From Streptomyces sp. YIM 121038 (GTDB lineage: Bacteria > Actinomycetota > Actinomycetes > Streptomycetales > Streptomycetaceae): a stretch of 64,000 nt of DNA. Made by a program: the position numbers and the translations under genes. Shown one piece after another: positions 8,810 to 17,600 of the stretch. Numbering within the stretch: the stretch's first letter is position 1; every line of letters starts with the position of its first letter. Below the pieces are notes generated by a model that was given only the letters and a program-made list of their open reading frames with translations, did no database searches and was not told the origin of the DNA. Location of the stretch: NCBI RefSeq assembly GCF_006088715.1, contig NZ_CP030771.1:8554001-8618000 (forward strand), written 5' to 3'.

Positions 8810-9844
8810 TCAGGCGACCGGGTCGACGCGGATGAAGCGGCTGTCGAAGTACGCCTTGGTGCTGCCCGTCCGGTACGCGGCCGTGGCCGTGTACTCCACG
8901 CCCGGGGTGAGGCGGCCGAGCGCGAAGCTGGTGTACACGGAGGCGGAGCCCGCGCCGGTGTAGACGGCGGCCCGGTCGTCGGACGCCGTGCTGAGGTCGG
9001 CACCGCCCGCCTTGGGCCGGACGTTCACCGAGAGGTACGCGCCGCCGCCGTTGTCGCTCGCGGCGCGGGCCCCGATCGCGATGTGCACCCAGGTCGACGA
9101 CGGGGCGACGAACGTGGCGACGAGGGGAGCGGCACCGGCCAGCGCCTCGGTGTACGTCTGCGACGCGGTGTTCCCCAGGGTCGGGCTGCGGATGAGCATG
9201 GCGTCGGGGATGTACTTCTGCCACTGGCCGCCGTCCCAGCGCTCCAGGCGGCCGCCCGCGTCCCGGTACTGGCCGACGTGGGTGCCCTGGGCGCCGTAGC
9301 CGCCCCCGGCGGGCAGGATGCCGCCGAGCGCGGCGGCGTAGCGGCGCCGGTCGGCGACCGCCGCGGCCCAGGTGATGCCCCGCGCCGCCGAGGCGCCCGC
9401 GGGCACTGACACCTCGTACAGGAGCTCGGCGCTCTTGGGCAGGGCGGGCGGCACCGGGGCGCCCGCGGGGGTGCCCTGGACGATCTCCAGGACGACCTCG
9501 TAGCGGCCCGAGGCGTCGTAGTCCGCGTCGTACACGCGCACCACGAGCGCGTCGACACGCGGCAGCGTGGCGTGGCCGTCGGCGAAGGTGAGCAGCGTGT
9601 CGGCGTCCACGGTGACCGGGTAGCCGCCCTGGGCGGCGGCGGAGGTGCCGGGCACCCACAGGCGGCCGGGGGACAGGCGGGCCTGCATGCTGGCGGCCGC
9701 CGTGCCGGACAGCTGGAGCCCGCCGACGGCGCAGCCGCCGCGTGCGGTGAGCGGCCCGGACGAGGCCATGCCGAGACTCGCGGCGAGCCGCGTGTCCTCC
9801 CGGGTCTGCCCGGTGGGCAGATGCCATGCGGAACGTATCGTCAT
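8810..9844 (-). CDS. Minor tail protein, putative receptor-binding/fibre type
   Basis: A 344-residue protein starting MTIRSAWHLPTGQTREDTRLA. This N-terminal region, followed by a beta-strand-rich part (VPGTSAAAQGGYPV, VTVDADTLLTFADG), is familiar from Streptomyces phage tail genes. The middle contains a GGQWQKYIPDAM segment and the C-terminal 100 residues look like a beta-sandwich of the kind seen on fibre tips. The start at 9844 is preferred to an in-frame ATG four codons upstream because it gives this conserved N-terminus. It may contact the target cell surface. Confidence 0.65.
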   Translation of the reverse strand: MTIRSAWHLPTGQTREDTRLAASLGMASSGPLTARGGCAVGGLQLSGTAAASMQARLSPGRLWVPGTSAAAQGGYPVTVDADTLLTFADGHATLPRVDALVVRVYDADYDASGRYEVVLEIVQGTPAGAPVPPALPKSAELLYEVSVPAGASAARGITWAAAVADRRRYAAALGGILPAGGGYGAQGTHVGQYRDAGGRLERWDGGQWQKYIPDAMLIRSPTLGNTASQTYTEALAGAAPLVATFVAPSSTWVHIAIGARAASDNGGGAYLSVNVRPKAGGADLSTASDDRAAVYTGAGSASVYTSFALGRLTPGVEYTATAAYRTGSTKAYFDSRFIRVDPVA

Positions 9845-9893
9845 CGAGCACTCCAAGGGTGGCGGGCGGGGGGTCGGGCGCCGACGGCGGGCC

Positions 9894-10868
9894 TCACCAT
9901 TCGGCCGAGCGCCAGGTGACGGTCGCCGACGCCAGGTCCGCGTCGCCCGACTCGGCCCGGAAGGACAGCCGGGTCGCGCCGGGGGCGAGGGTGAACAGCT
10001 CCTCGGGGGCGCTGCCCACGGTCGCGGTGTGGCGGCGGGACGCGGTGCCGTTGAGCAGCACCGTCCCGTCGGCCGTGTCGATCTCCAGGACGTCGCCGGG
10101 GGACAGGGTGAGCCCGTACTCCAGCCAGGTGCCGTCGTCGTGCTTGGCCAGGCGCGGGACGGCGCACGGACCGGCGACGGAGATCAGCGGATGGGCGGGG
10201 GCGCTGCCCGCGTTCTCCACCGTCACCTCGCCGACGGCGCCCGGGGTGCCCCAGTTCAGGGGCCAGGTCAGCGGCCAGGTCAGGCCCGGCTCGCGGCGCG
10301 GCAGGCCCACCGTGGCGCGGCGCGCGACGCTCGCGTAGCGCCGGGGGTCCATGGCCTTCCACTGGAGCGTCGCCCTGGCCAGGCGGGTGGCGAGGAACTG
10401 TCGGTCGGTGGGCACCACGCGCTGGACGACGCGCGCCCTGACGGCCAGCGTCTCGCCGTGGATCCGCACCGCGAGCCACTGCTCGTCGTCGCGCACGGCG
10501 GTGGCGCGGCGCAGCGCAAGGAGCGCGGCGAGGGCCGCTTCGGGGCCGCCGTCCGGGTCCGGCGCCAGCCACACCTGCGCGGTGACCGTGCGCGGCTGCG
10601 CCCACTGCGTGCCGGGCCAACCGCCGTGCCCCGCCGGGCGGTTGGCGTCGGACGACTCCAGGCCGGGCAGCTCCTCCCAGCCGGTGAGGCCCTCGGCGGC
10701 GATCCAGAAGTCGGTGCCGGGGCCGAGCAGGAGCCGCCCCCACTGCACCTGTCCGTCCGTGGTGATCAGCGCCCCGGGTTCGCCGTCGGCCACCTCTGTG
10801 CCGTCGGCCCTCTGTGTGCCGTCGGCGGCGCCCCGGCTGTACCGGCCGTACGTCGGTCGCGCACTCAT
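9894..10868 (-). CDS. Distal tail protein (Dit-like)
   Basis: The 324-residue protein follows the tape measure gene by nine bases, the classical place of the distal tail protein, which forms the hexameric hub at the end of the tube. WGRLLLGPGTDFWIAAEGLTGWEELPGLES near residues 43-75 and the later PRTVTAQVWLAP and RRYASVARRATVGLP segments fit the N-terminal beta domain of Dit proteins of actinophages. The C-terminal part is a galectin-like beta region ending in ATVTWRSAEW. The ATG at 10868 has AGGTGA upstream. Confidence 0.7.
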   Translation of the reverse strand: MSARPTYGRYSRGAADGTQRADGTEVADGEPGALITTDGQVQWGRLLLGPGTDFWIAAEGLTGWEELPGLESSDANRPAGHGGWPGTQWAQPRTVTAQVWLAPDPDGGPEAALAALLALRRATAVRDDEQWLAVRIHGETLAVRARVVQRVVPTDRQFLATRLARATLQWKAMDPRRYASVARRATVGLPRREPGLTWPLTWPLNWGTPGAVGEVTVENAGSAPAHPLISVAGPCAVPRLAKHDDGTWLEYGLTLSPGDVLEIDTADGTVLLNGTASRRHTATVGSAPEELFTLAPGATRLSFRAESGDADLASATVTWRSAEW

Positions 10869-10877
10869 CCGCTCACC

Positions 10878-12053
10878 TCACCCCCTGGCCTTCATCAGGA
10901 ACATCAGCTCCTCGGCGGTCTGCCGGGCGCTGCCGCCGCGGGCCTCGTGGTAGTGCTCGATCACGACGGGGCCGCCGGCGCCCCGGGGCCGGGGTGCGAG
11001 CGCGCCCGGCGCCCCCGTGCCCGGCCGCAGGCCCCGGGCGAGCAGCGCGTCCAGCCTGCTCAGCGGCAGCACGGCCTCGGCCTGCCCCGCCTCGCCGAGC
11101 ACGGCGAGCGTGCCGCCCGCGCGGGGCAGCACGATGCCGCCCCGCGCCAGCGTCGGGATCGTCGGCAGGTTGACGCCGAAGGTCCTGCCGCCGACGCCCG
11201 GCACCCAGCCCGGGATGGACACCTTGACCTGGTTGAGTGCCCGGATCGCGTTGTTGACCAGGCCGATCACCGCGTTGATGGGGCCCTTCACGGCCCCGAG
11301 CACGCTGGTGAAGACGCCTCTGGTGAACCCGGCGAGGCCGTTCCACGCCCGGTGCAGCCCGTCGCGCACCGCGCGGAACGCGGCCGGGACGCGCTCCCGG
11401 AGGAAGTCGAGGGCGGGCCTGATCACGGCGAGGACGGCCCGGATGACGGTCGTGATGATGGTCTTGTAGATCGTGAAGTACGTCTTCACGACGGTCCAGA
11501 TCACCCTCAGGACCACCTGGAAGGCGACCTTGATGGCGTTCCACGTCGTCTGTACGACCTGTCGGGCCACGCGCATGGTCGTGCCGATGGCCTGGCCGAT
11601 GACCCGGAACGCCGTCCGCACGATCCGCTGCACGGTCTTGGACTGCATCGCCATGTCGATGAGCTTGGTGATCAGCGGCATGAGGAGCGCCATGACCGCC
11701 CCGAAGACGTTCGCCTTCATGGCGGTGTTCAGGCCGCGCTGCGCGCCGGTGACGCCCTGGAGGCCGGACTTCATCCGCCCCATCAGGCCGCCGCCGCGCG
11801 TGGCCGACTTCCCCGCGCCGTCCATGGCCCGGTCGGCCCGGCCCGCGCTGCGGGCCGCGGCGTCCGCCTGCGCCTTGACCCCGCGGAAGGACCGGGCGGT
11901 GCGGTCGAGGCCGCCCTTGATCCTGCCGACGGCCCGGTCCGCCTGCTCGACGGTGGCCCGCAGCCTGCCGACGCCGGACTCGGCCTGCCCCGCGCCGGTG
12001 CGCAGACCGCGGAAGCCGGACGCGGACCGGTTGAGTGCTTGGACGAGGGACAT
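10878..12053 (-). CDS. Tail tape measure protein (short)
   Basis: A 391-residue protein with a helical, Gln/Arg/Ala-rich N-terminus, a run of hydrophobic segments in the middle (VFGAVMALLMPLITKLIDMAM; IWTVVKTYFTIYKTIITTVIRAVLAVI) and a Gly/Pro-rich C-terminus with PGWVPGVGG and LARGGIVLPRAGG, as in siphovirus tape measures. Tape measure length sets tail length; with about 0.15 nm per residue, a known approximate relation, this would give a tail of roughly 60 nm, much shorter than most siphoviruses. GGAGG precedes the ATG at 12053. The short length suggests a dedicated tail-like particle rather than a normal phage. Confidence 0.8.
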   Translation of the reverse strand: MSLVQALNRSASGFRGLRTGAGQAESGVGRLRATVEQADRAVGRIKGGLDRTARSFRGVKAQADAAARSAGRADRAMDGAGKSATRGGGLMGRMKSGLQGVTGAQRGLNTAMKANVFGAVMALLMPLITKLIDMAMQSKTVQRIVRTAFRVIGQAIGTTMRVARQVVQTTWNAIKVAFQVVLRVIWTVVKTYFTIYKTIITTVIRAVLAVIRPALDFLRERVPAAFRAVRDGLHRAWNGLAGFTRGVFTSVLGAVKGPINAVIGLVNNAIRALNQVKVSIPGWVPGVGGRTFGVNLPTIPTLARGGIVLPRAGGTLAVLGEAGQAEAVLPLSRLDALLARGLRPGTGAPGALAPRPRGAGGPVVIEHYHEARGGSARQTAEELMFLMKARG

Positions 12054-12086
12054 GGGTGCCTGCCTCCTGAGGGGACGTCGGGCGCG

Positions 12087-12578
12087 TCAGCCGAGGGCGC
12101 GGACGAGGCTGTCGATGCGCGCCTCCAACCGGTTGATCTGGGCGGCCGCTTCGGTGAAGCTCCCGGTGTTGGCCAGGGTGGCCCGTTGGGACGGAGGGGT
12201 GCCGGTCGTGGCCCTGCGCCCCAGGGCGTCCAGGCGCCGGAGCGCCCTGCCGGCGTCACGGCCCGCCGCGTGAGCGGCGTCGAAGGCACGGCCGACGGCC
12301 TTCCGGGTGTCCGTGAGGGACGCCTTGAGGTCCTCGGGGCGCAGTCCGGCGGCGCGGTCCCGCTGCTCCTGGAGGTTCTTCTGGAGGTGCTCGAGGAGGT
12401 TGAAGTCGAAGCTGGCCAGCTTGACGCTGCCGGTCACGGCCGCGAACTCCTTCTTCATCGCGGTGACTTCGGTGACCGTGGCGACCGCGTCGACCTTCGC
12501 CAGGCCGCGCTCCAGCTTCCAGACGAACGACTGGTGTTCCTTCTCCAGCTTGTTCAGGCGGTCGTCGACGCTCGGCAT
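12087..12578 (-). CDS. Coiled-coil protein of the tail module
   Basis: A 163-residue protein made almost entirely of helices with heptad-like patterns (DDRLNKLEKEHQSFVWKLERGL at the start, INRLEARIDSLVRAL at the end). It lies between the tail chaperones and the tape measure gene. It may be a chaperone or an accessory part of the tape measure, whose own gene is unusually short; this is inference from position. GGAG stands upstream of the ATG. I do not recognise a family. Confidence 0.65.
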   Translation of the reverse strand: MPSVDDRLNKLEKEHQSFVWKLERGLAKVDAVATVTEVTAMKKEFAAVTGSVKLASFDFNLLEHLQKNLQEQRDRAAGLRPEDLKASLTDTRKAVGRAFDAAHAAGRDAGRALRRLDALGRRATTGTPPSQRATLANTGSFTEAAAQINRLEARIDSLVRALG

Positions 12579-12608
12579 GGGGTTCTCCGTGGTTCGGTCG
12601 GTGGTCTG

Positions 12609-13288
12609 TCACCCGAAGAAGCGGGCCAGGTCGGCGGGCCCGGGGGTGTCGGCCGCGGGTGCCCCGTCGGGTACGGCCTCGTCCACGCCCGGCCGCGGCA
12701 CCGGCCGCGGCGGCTCCGGTGGGGCCTCGTCCTCGTCCCGGTTGACGGACGCGAACATCCAGTTCGCGACGGCCAGGTGGTCGACCACGGCGGCGAGCAG
12801 CTGGTCGCCCAGGGACCACCCGGCCGCCTCGCCCTCGTGCGCCAGGCGGAACGCGCTGTCCCGCGGCAGGTGCCGCACGAGCACCGCGAGCCGCCGCGAC
12901 GACAGCTCGCCGCGGTACCAGCCGAGCAGATCCACGCCGTAGTGGCGCAGCAGATCCGCCTCCAGGGCCTCGGCGTGCTCCTCCACGAGCGCGCCGAGGC
13001 TCAGCCTTCCCCCACGCTCAGACCGGTCTCCTCCCCGTACGCGTTGAGGACGGCGGCCACGTCCTGCACGCTCAGGTCGTGGTCGGCGAGCCGCTTGTAC
13101 TGCTCGTCGCCGAGCAGCAGCGCGAGCAGCCCGTCCAGGTCGTCGTCGGCGAGGGAGGCGAGGGCCTGGGCGGCCCGGCGCGGGATCTCCGTGGGCAGCG
13201 AGAACGTCTCGCCGTCCACCTCGAACTCCCACTTCAGGCCCAGTGATTCGAGCCGCTGGGCGCGGGCGGCGTTGACGTTGAAGGACAT
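12609..13288 (-). CDS. Tail assembly chaperone GT, made by -1 ribosomal frameshift
   Basis: Translation that starts at 13288 and slips back one base at GGGGGAA (13013-13007) leaves the short G frame just before its stop and continues to 12609, giving a product of about 226 residues. The added part begins RLSLGALVEEHAEALEADLL and has a charged, Pro/Asp-rich tail. In lambda and most siphoviruses the two chaperones G and GT are made in this way and coat the tape measure during assembly. The extension frame has no start codon with a ribosome-binding site at the right place, which supports frameshift expression. Confidence 0.7.
13001..13288 (-). CDS. Tail assembly chaperone G
   Basis: A 95-residue acidic protein between the tube gene and the frameshifted extension. 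It includes the pattern KWEFEVDGETFSLPTEIPRR and a leucine-rich helical part (ALASLADDDLDGLLALLLGDEQ), which resembles the first tail chaperone of actinophages. Its last codons cover the slippery heptamer, so most ribosomes would stop at 13001 and a minority would make GT. GAGGAG lies before the ATG at 13288. Confidence 0.7.
   Translation of the reverse strand: MSFNVNAARAQRLESLGLKWEFEVDGETFSLPTEIPRRAAQALASLADDDLDGLLALLLGDEQYKRLADHDLSVQDVAAVLNAYGEETGLSVGEG
13007..13013 (-). promoter_or_regulatory. -1 frameshift slippery site GGGGGAA
   Basis: On the minus strand the zero-frame codons GTG GGG GAA GGC TGA contain GGGGGAA. Slipping one base back allows GGG to re-pair perfectly and GAA to pair with GGA, and puts the ribosome in the frame that codes for the GT extension. 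The zero-frame stop follows two codons later, as expected for tail chaperone frameshifts. Confidence 0.65.
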
Positions 13289-13333
13289 GCGGCTCCTCGG
13301 TCTGCTGGGGCGGTGGCGGGCCGGCCGCCGCGG

Positions 13334-13906
13334 CTACTTCGCGAAGGCGGGGTCGTTCATGACCCAGGTGGCGAGGGCGGCGGTGTTGTCGACGGCCAGG
13401 GCCGTGAAGGTGATGCCGAGCTTGACCGACGCGGTGCGGGTGAGCTGGAGCTCCTCGGTCTCGGTGACCTGGCCGCGGGCGATGGTGAAGCGGTACTTGA
13501 TGACGTCGCCGTCGGAGAACTCCACGCCGAGCATCCGCTCGTCCTTCCTGGGCTCGGCGGCCACCTTGTACGTGTAGAGCTTGGAGCCCTCGGCGGTCTC
13601 GGTGACGCCGTCGCCGCCGAAGAAGAACGGCAGGGTGTCCTCGTTCAGCTGGAGCAGCGCGAACTTCACGGTGAGGTCGCGGTCGGAGTACACGAAGCGG
13701 GCCGGGCTGACGGACTGCCAGGTGTCCACCGGGTCGATCTTGTCCTTCTTGTTGAAGCGGATGCCGTCGGTGCTGGTGTAGCCCAGGTCCCGCCAGCCCG
13801 CCGCCCAGTTGGCGGTCACGTCGGCGGGGATCGCGGTGCCGAGCGGTGCGGTGAGGATGCGTCCCGTACCGGCGACACGGATCTCGTTCGGGTTCATTCC
13901 GGGCAT
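13334..13906 (-). CDS. Major tail tube protein
   Basis: A 190-residue protein upstream of the G/GT chaperones, where siphoviruses keep the tube gene. It is beta-rich: PNEIRVAGTGRILTAPLGTAIP at the N-terminus, a GWRDLGYTSTDGIRF strand pair, and FFGGDG and FTALAVDNTAALATWVMND near the C-terminus match the major tail proteins of actinobacterial siphoviruses. The ATG at 13906 has AAGGAG five bases upstream. A second ATG three codons on would lie too far from it. No contractile sheath gene accompanies it. Confidence 0.75.
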   Translation of the reverse strand: MPGMNPNEIRVAGTGRILTAPLGTAIPADVTANWAAGWRDLGYTSTDGIRFNKKDKIDPVDTWQSVSPARFVYSDRDLTVKFALLQLNEDTLPFFFGGDGVTETAEGSKLYTYKVAAEPRKDERMLGVEFSDGDVIKYRFTIARGQVTETEELQLTRTASVKLGITFTALAVDNTAALATWVMNDPAFAK

Positions 13907-13957
13907 GCTGACTCCTTCGGGCTCCTGTGAGCTCCTTCGGGCGGTGGCGCGGGAACG

Positions 13958-14365
13958 TCAGGCCGGGCGGATCGAGAGCCGGGCGGTGGACAGATAGCGG
14001 CTCGCGGCCTGCCGGTGGTAGTCGGGCAGCCAGCGCGGCCCGTCCGCCTCGACCGCGTCGGTGACGTGGGCGCTGCCGTACGTGGTGCCGCGCACGGTGA
14101 GCAGCGCCGTACGGGTCGCGGTGGCCACCGCGTGGGCCGTGGGCTTGTCGGGGCCGTAGACCTCCAGGTCGATCAGGGGCTGGTCGAGGTGGAGGTCGTC
14201 GACCCAGGCGCCGCCCGCCCGGGAGACGAGCACGGCCTTCTGGGTGCCGTCGAAACCAGGAGGGGTGCGGTTGTCGACGATGACTCCGGTCAGCTCGGGA
14301 CGACTCTTGAGATGGTCGACGACAAGGCGCTCGACGTCCGGGAACACGATGGGCGGATCACTCAC
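13958..14365 (-). CDS. Tail terminator / tail completion protein
   Basis: A 135-residue protein, the first gene of the tail operon. The start is placed at GTG 14365 because AAGGAG lies seven bases before it; longer in-frame starts run into low-quality sequence. It contains VERLVVDHLKSRPELTGV and a central IDLEVYGPDKPTAHAVA stretch, like the minor-capsid/tail completion proteins that cap the tube end. In a phage this protein joins head and tail; here no head genes follow upstream, so it may simply close the tube. Confidence 0.6.
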   Translation of the reverse strand: MSDPPIVFPDVERLVVDHLKSRPELTGVIVDNRTPPGFDGTQKAVLVSRAGGAWVDDLHLDQPLIDLEVYGPDKPTAHAVATATRTALLTVRGTTYGSAHVTDAVEADGPRWLPDYHRQAASRYLSTARLSIRPA

Positions 14366-14680
14366 ACGCACACTCCTTGCGTGGTCCGGAACGGTCATTG
14401 TGACGGGGGAGCGCAGTGGGTGCAATGTGCTGGCACGCGAAGGACGGTGACTGTGCATCGGAATGTGATGCTCCGTCAACTCATGTGTGATGAGAGGTAG
14501 TTCGCAAAAGAAGGGGAGAGGTGGGTGTCACTTCCGGGGTGCTCGGGCCGGCGTCCGGATACCAGGCTCCCTCCCCGCCCGCCGGGCTTTCGCGCGAACC
14601 CTCCCGGCCGGTCGGCGGCGCGCGCCAGAATGTCCGTACGGCGAGGCGGACAAGAGGTGGACAAGGGGTGGGGGCGGGGT
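14366..14680. other. Divergent control region of the tail operon and CHAT gene
   Basis: These 315 bases must hold promoters for both the tail operon and the CHAT gene. The 14380-14520 part is less GC-rich than its surroundings (for example GTGATGAGAGGTAGTTCGC near 14486), which is where promoters are likely. I see no clear consensus pair or operator. Confidence 0.45.
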
Positions 14681-17600
14681 GTGACGGTCTCGGTGAGAGC
14701 GCCCTACGCATGGCGCTGCGAGACGTGCGACCGGGAGTGCGACGCCCCCGTGTGGCGCGTGGTCGACGCCCGCGAGCGCGCCGACGTCCTTCAGGGGCCC
14801 GGTCCGGGCGTGGCCTGGGTGGACTGTCCGGGCTGCGGGGCGAGGGCGCCCGTCGACGCGCCGCTCCTCGTCCTGCGCCCCGGCGCGACGGCGCCGCTGC
14901 TGTACGCGACCTCCCTGACGGAGCTCGGGGGCGGGCCGCCGGAGTTCGCCCTTGTGCTCCTCGAGGAGGCCGCGCGGGCCGGGGCGTTCCGTGACGACGC
15001 CTTCGCCGCGCAGGCGCTCCCCGTGCCGCGCGGGCTGCTCCCCCTCGTCCTGACCCGCGACGTCGAGCGGGACCTGCGCGACCCCGAGGCGGCCTGCCGC
15101 GACCTGGAGCCGCAGGGCCCGCCGACGGTCGCCCACTACGAGGTCTTCCTGCGCCTGCTCGCCGAGGAACGGGACGAGGCCCGGGTGGCGGAGCTGCTGC
15201 GCGCGGTCCTGACGAGCCCGCCGGACGCCCTGGCCGAACTCCTGCGCGCCCACCCGGAGCTGACCGGGGACACGAGGGTGCGGGACGCCGCCCGCGAGGA
15301 GCTGCGCGCGGCGGCCGGAACGCCGCTGGAGTCGGTGCTCCAGCGGCGGCAGGACCTGCTCGACGGCCTGTGCGACGACCGCACGCCCACGCACGTGGCG
15401 GTCGAGCGCTACTTCGCGTCCCTGAGCCGCTTCGGCGGCGATCTGCGCACCCGGCTGCACGGCCTGTACGACGAGGCCCGCGACACCCCGGGCCCCGAGA
15501 GCATCCCCCTGGTCCGCGAGGCCCTGGCGCTCGCGACCGACCTCGGCGAACGCGAGACGGAGGCCGCGCTCGCCACCCTGCTCGGCGAACGCCTGATGGG
15601 CGCCGTCCACGCCGGACTCGACGCCGAGCTCTCCGAGGCGTACGAAGCCCTCGAACACGCCCTCGGCATGCTGCCCGAGGGCAGCCTCGCCTGGGTACGG
15701 GTCGCGAACAACCTCGCCAGCGCGCACTACGCGCGCGACGACGGCGACCGCCACGAGGTCTGGGAGACCGCCCGCGCCCTGCTGGAGCGCGCGAGCGCAC
15801 TCGACCGCGCCGAGCACCCCGAGTTCTGGGCGCGGATCCGGACCAACTACGGTCTGCTGCTCGCGGAACGGCCGGGCGGCACCGCCGCCGACCTCACGCT
15901 CGGCATCGAGCACATCCGGGCCGGGCTCACCGAGCGGTCCCCCCGGCGCTCCGCGGTGAACTGGGCCTACTCCATGATCAACCTCGGTCTGCTGCTGTCC
16001 CGCCGCACCGAGCCGGACGACCTGCCCGAGGCGGAGCGCTGCTACCGCGACGCCCTGCGCCACCTGAGCCCCGACGACGACCCCGTGCTGTGGTCGCAGC
16101 TGCAGTGCAACCTCGCCCATCTGCTGCTGACCCGCGACCCCGCCGACGCCGCGGGCGCCCGGGCGGCGGCGACCGCGGCACGCGACCTCTCCGTGACGCG
16201 CCCCGGCCTGCTCAACACCAGCCGCATCGACTGGCTCCTCGCCCAGGCCGGGGACCTGCTCGACGGGCCCGGCAGCGCCGCGAACACCCGCCTTCGCCAG
16301 GAGGCCCTCGCGGCCGCGCCGCCCACGGTCGCGCCCTCCCTGCACCTCAACATCGCCAGGGAGCTCCTGACCACCCACGCCTCCGCCCAGCGCTGGACCG
16401 AGGCCGCCGACGTCGCCTCGGACATGCTGACCGCCGTGAGCGCGCTCTACGACGCCCAGGTCACGGTCGCCAGCCGCCGCGGCGTCCTCGTCCAAGTGGA
16501 CCGGCTCGCCCGTTGGACGGCCTTCCTGCTGGCGCGGGCGGGCCGCCCCGAGCAGGCCGTGACAGCGCTCGAACGCGGCCTCGCCTGCGAGCTGTCCGTG
16601 GTGGCCGGACGCGGAGCCGCCGACCTGGAGGAACTGGAGCGCGTCGACCCCGTCCTGGCCCGCCGCTACCGGCGGGCCCGCGCCCGCTACCGGTCCACGG
16701 TCGCGGCGCCCTCACCGATGACCCCCGACGGGGCGGCGCCCGCGAGCCGGGAACAGGCCGCGGCCGAACGCGACCTGCGCGCGGTCGTCCGGGACGTCCA
16801 GGCGATCCCGGGCTTCGAGGACTTCCTGCGCACCACCGAACTGCGGGACGTCGTCCGGGCCGCGGGCGGCAGACCCCTGGCGTATCTGGTGAACTCGCCC
16901 TGGGGCAGCTACGTCCTCGCGGTCGTCGGCACGCGCCCGACCGTGCGCGCCGTACTCGTGCCGGAGGTCACCAGCATCACCCTGGCCCGTCTCCTGCTCC
17001 TGGACCTGGACGACCCGGACGCCGACACCGTGGGCCTGTGGCTGGTGCAGCAGTCCCCCACCTCGACGTACCGGCGGCTGCTCCCGGCGGCCCTGGACCG
17101 CCTGACCGCGCTCGAACCGCTCGTACGGCCCCTCGCCGCGCTCCTGACGGAGGACGCCCGGCACGAGGCGGTCCTGGTGCCGACGGGCCTGCTGGGCCTG
17201 GTGCCCCTGCACGCCCTGCCGGTGGCGCCGGGGGCGGACGACGTGCTCGACGACGTCGGCACCCTGATCCTGTCGCCGTCCGCCGCCGTCCACGAGGCCT
17301 CGCGCTCCCGGGCCGCCCGGCCGCCGCAGTCGCCGCCGCGCCTGGTGGCCATCGCCGACCCCGACGGTTCGCTGCCCGGCAGCCGCAGCGAACTCGCCGG
17401 GATCCTCGACCTGTTCGCGGGCCGGTGCGAAGCGGCCCACGCGGTGGGGTCCGAGGCCACCGTGGCCTGGGTGCTCGACCGGCTCGCCACGGCGTCGTAT
17501 CTGCACCTCAGCTGTCACGGCAGCGCCGGGTTCGACAGCCGGGGCGGATCGCTGGCGCTCGCCGACGGCCACGTGGACATGGACGCCCTCGTGCACCACC

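Noticed and set aside
9645..13577. A 1310-codon open frame on the plus strand
   Set aside because: It runs antisense through several recognisable tail genes and has low-complexity composition; not a gene.
7528..14365. A complete prophage
   Set aside because: No integrase, terminase, portal, capsid, lysin or attachment repeats are seen; only tail genes lie between ordinary chromosomal genes.
7528..14365. A contractile injection system or R-type tailocin
   Set aside because: There is no sheath protein and no AAA ATPase typical of extracellular contractile systems; the gene order is that of a siphovirus tail.
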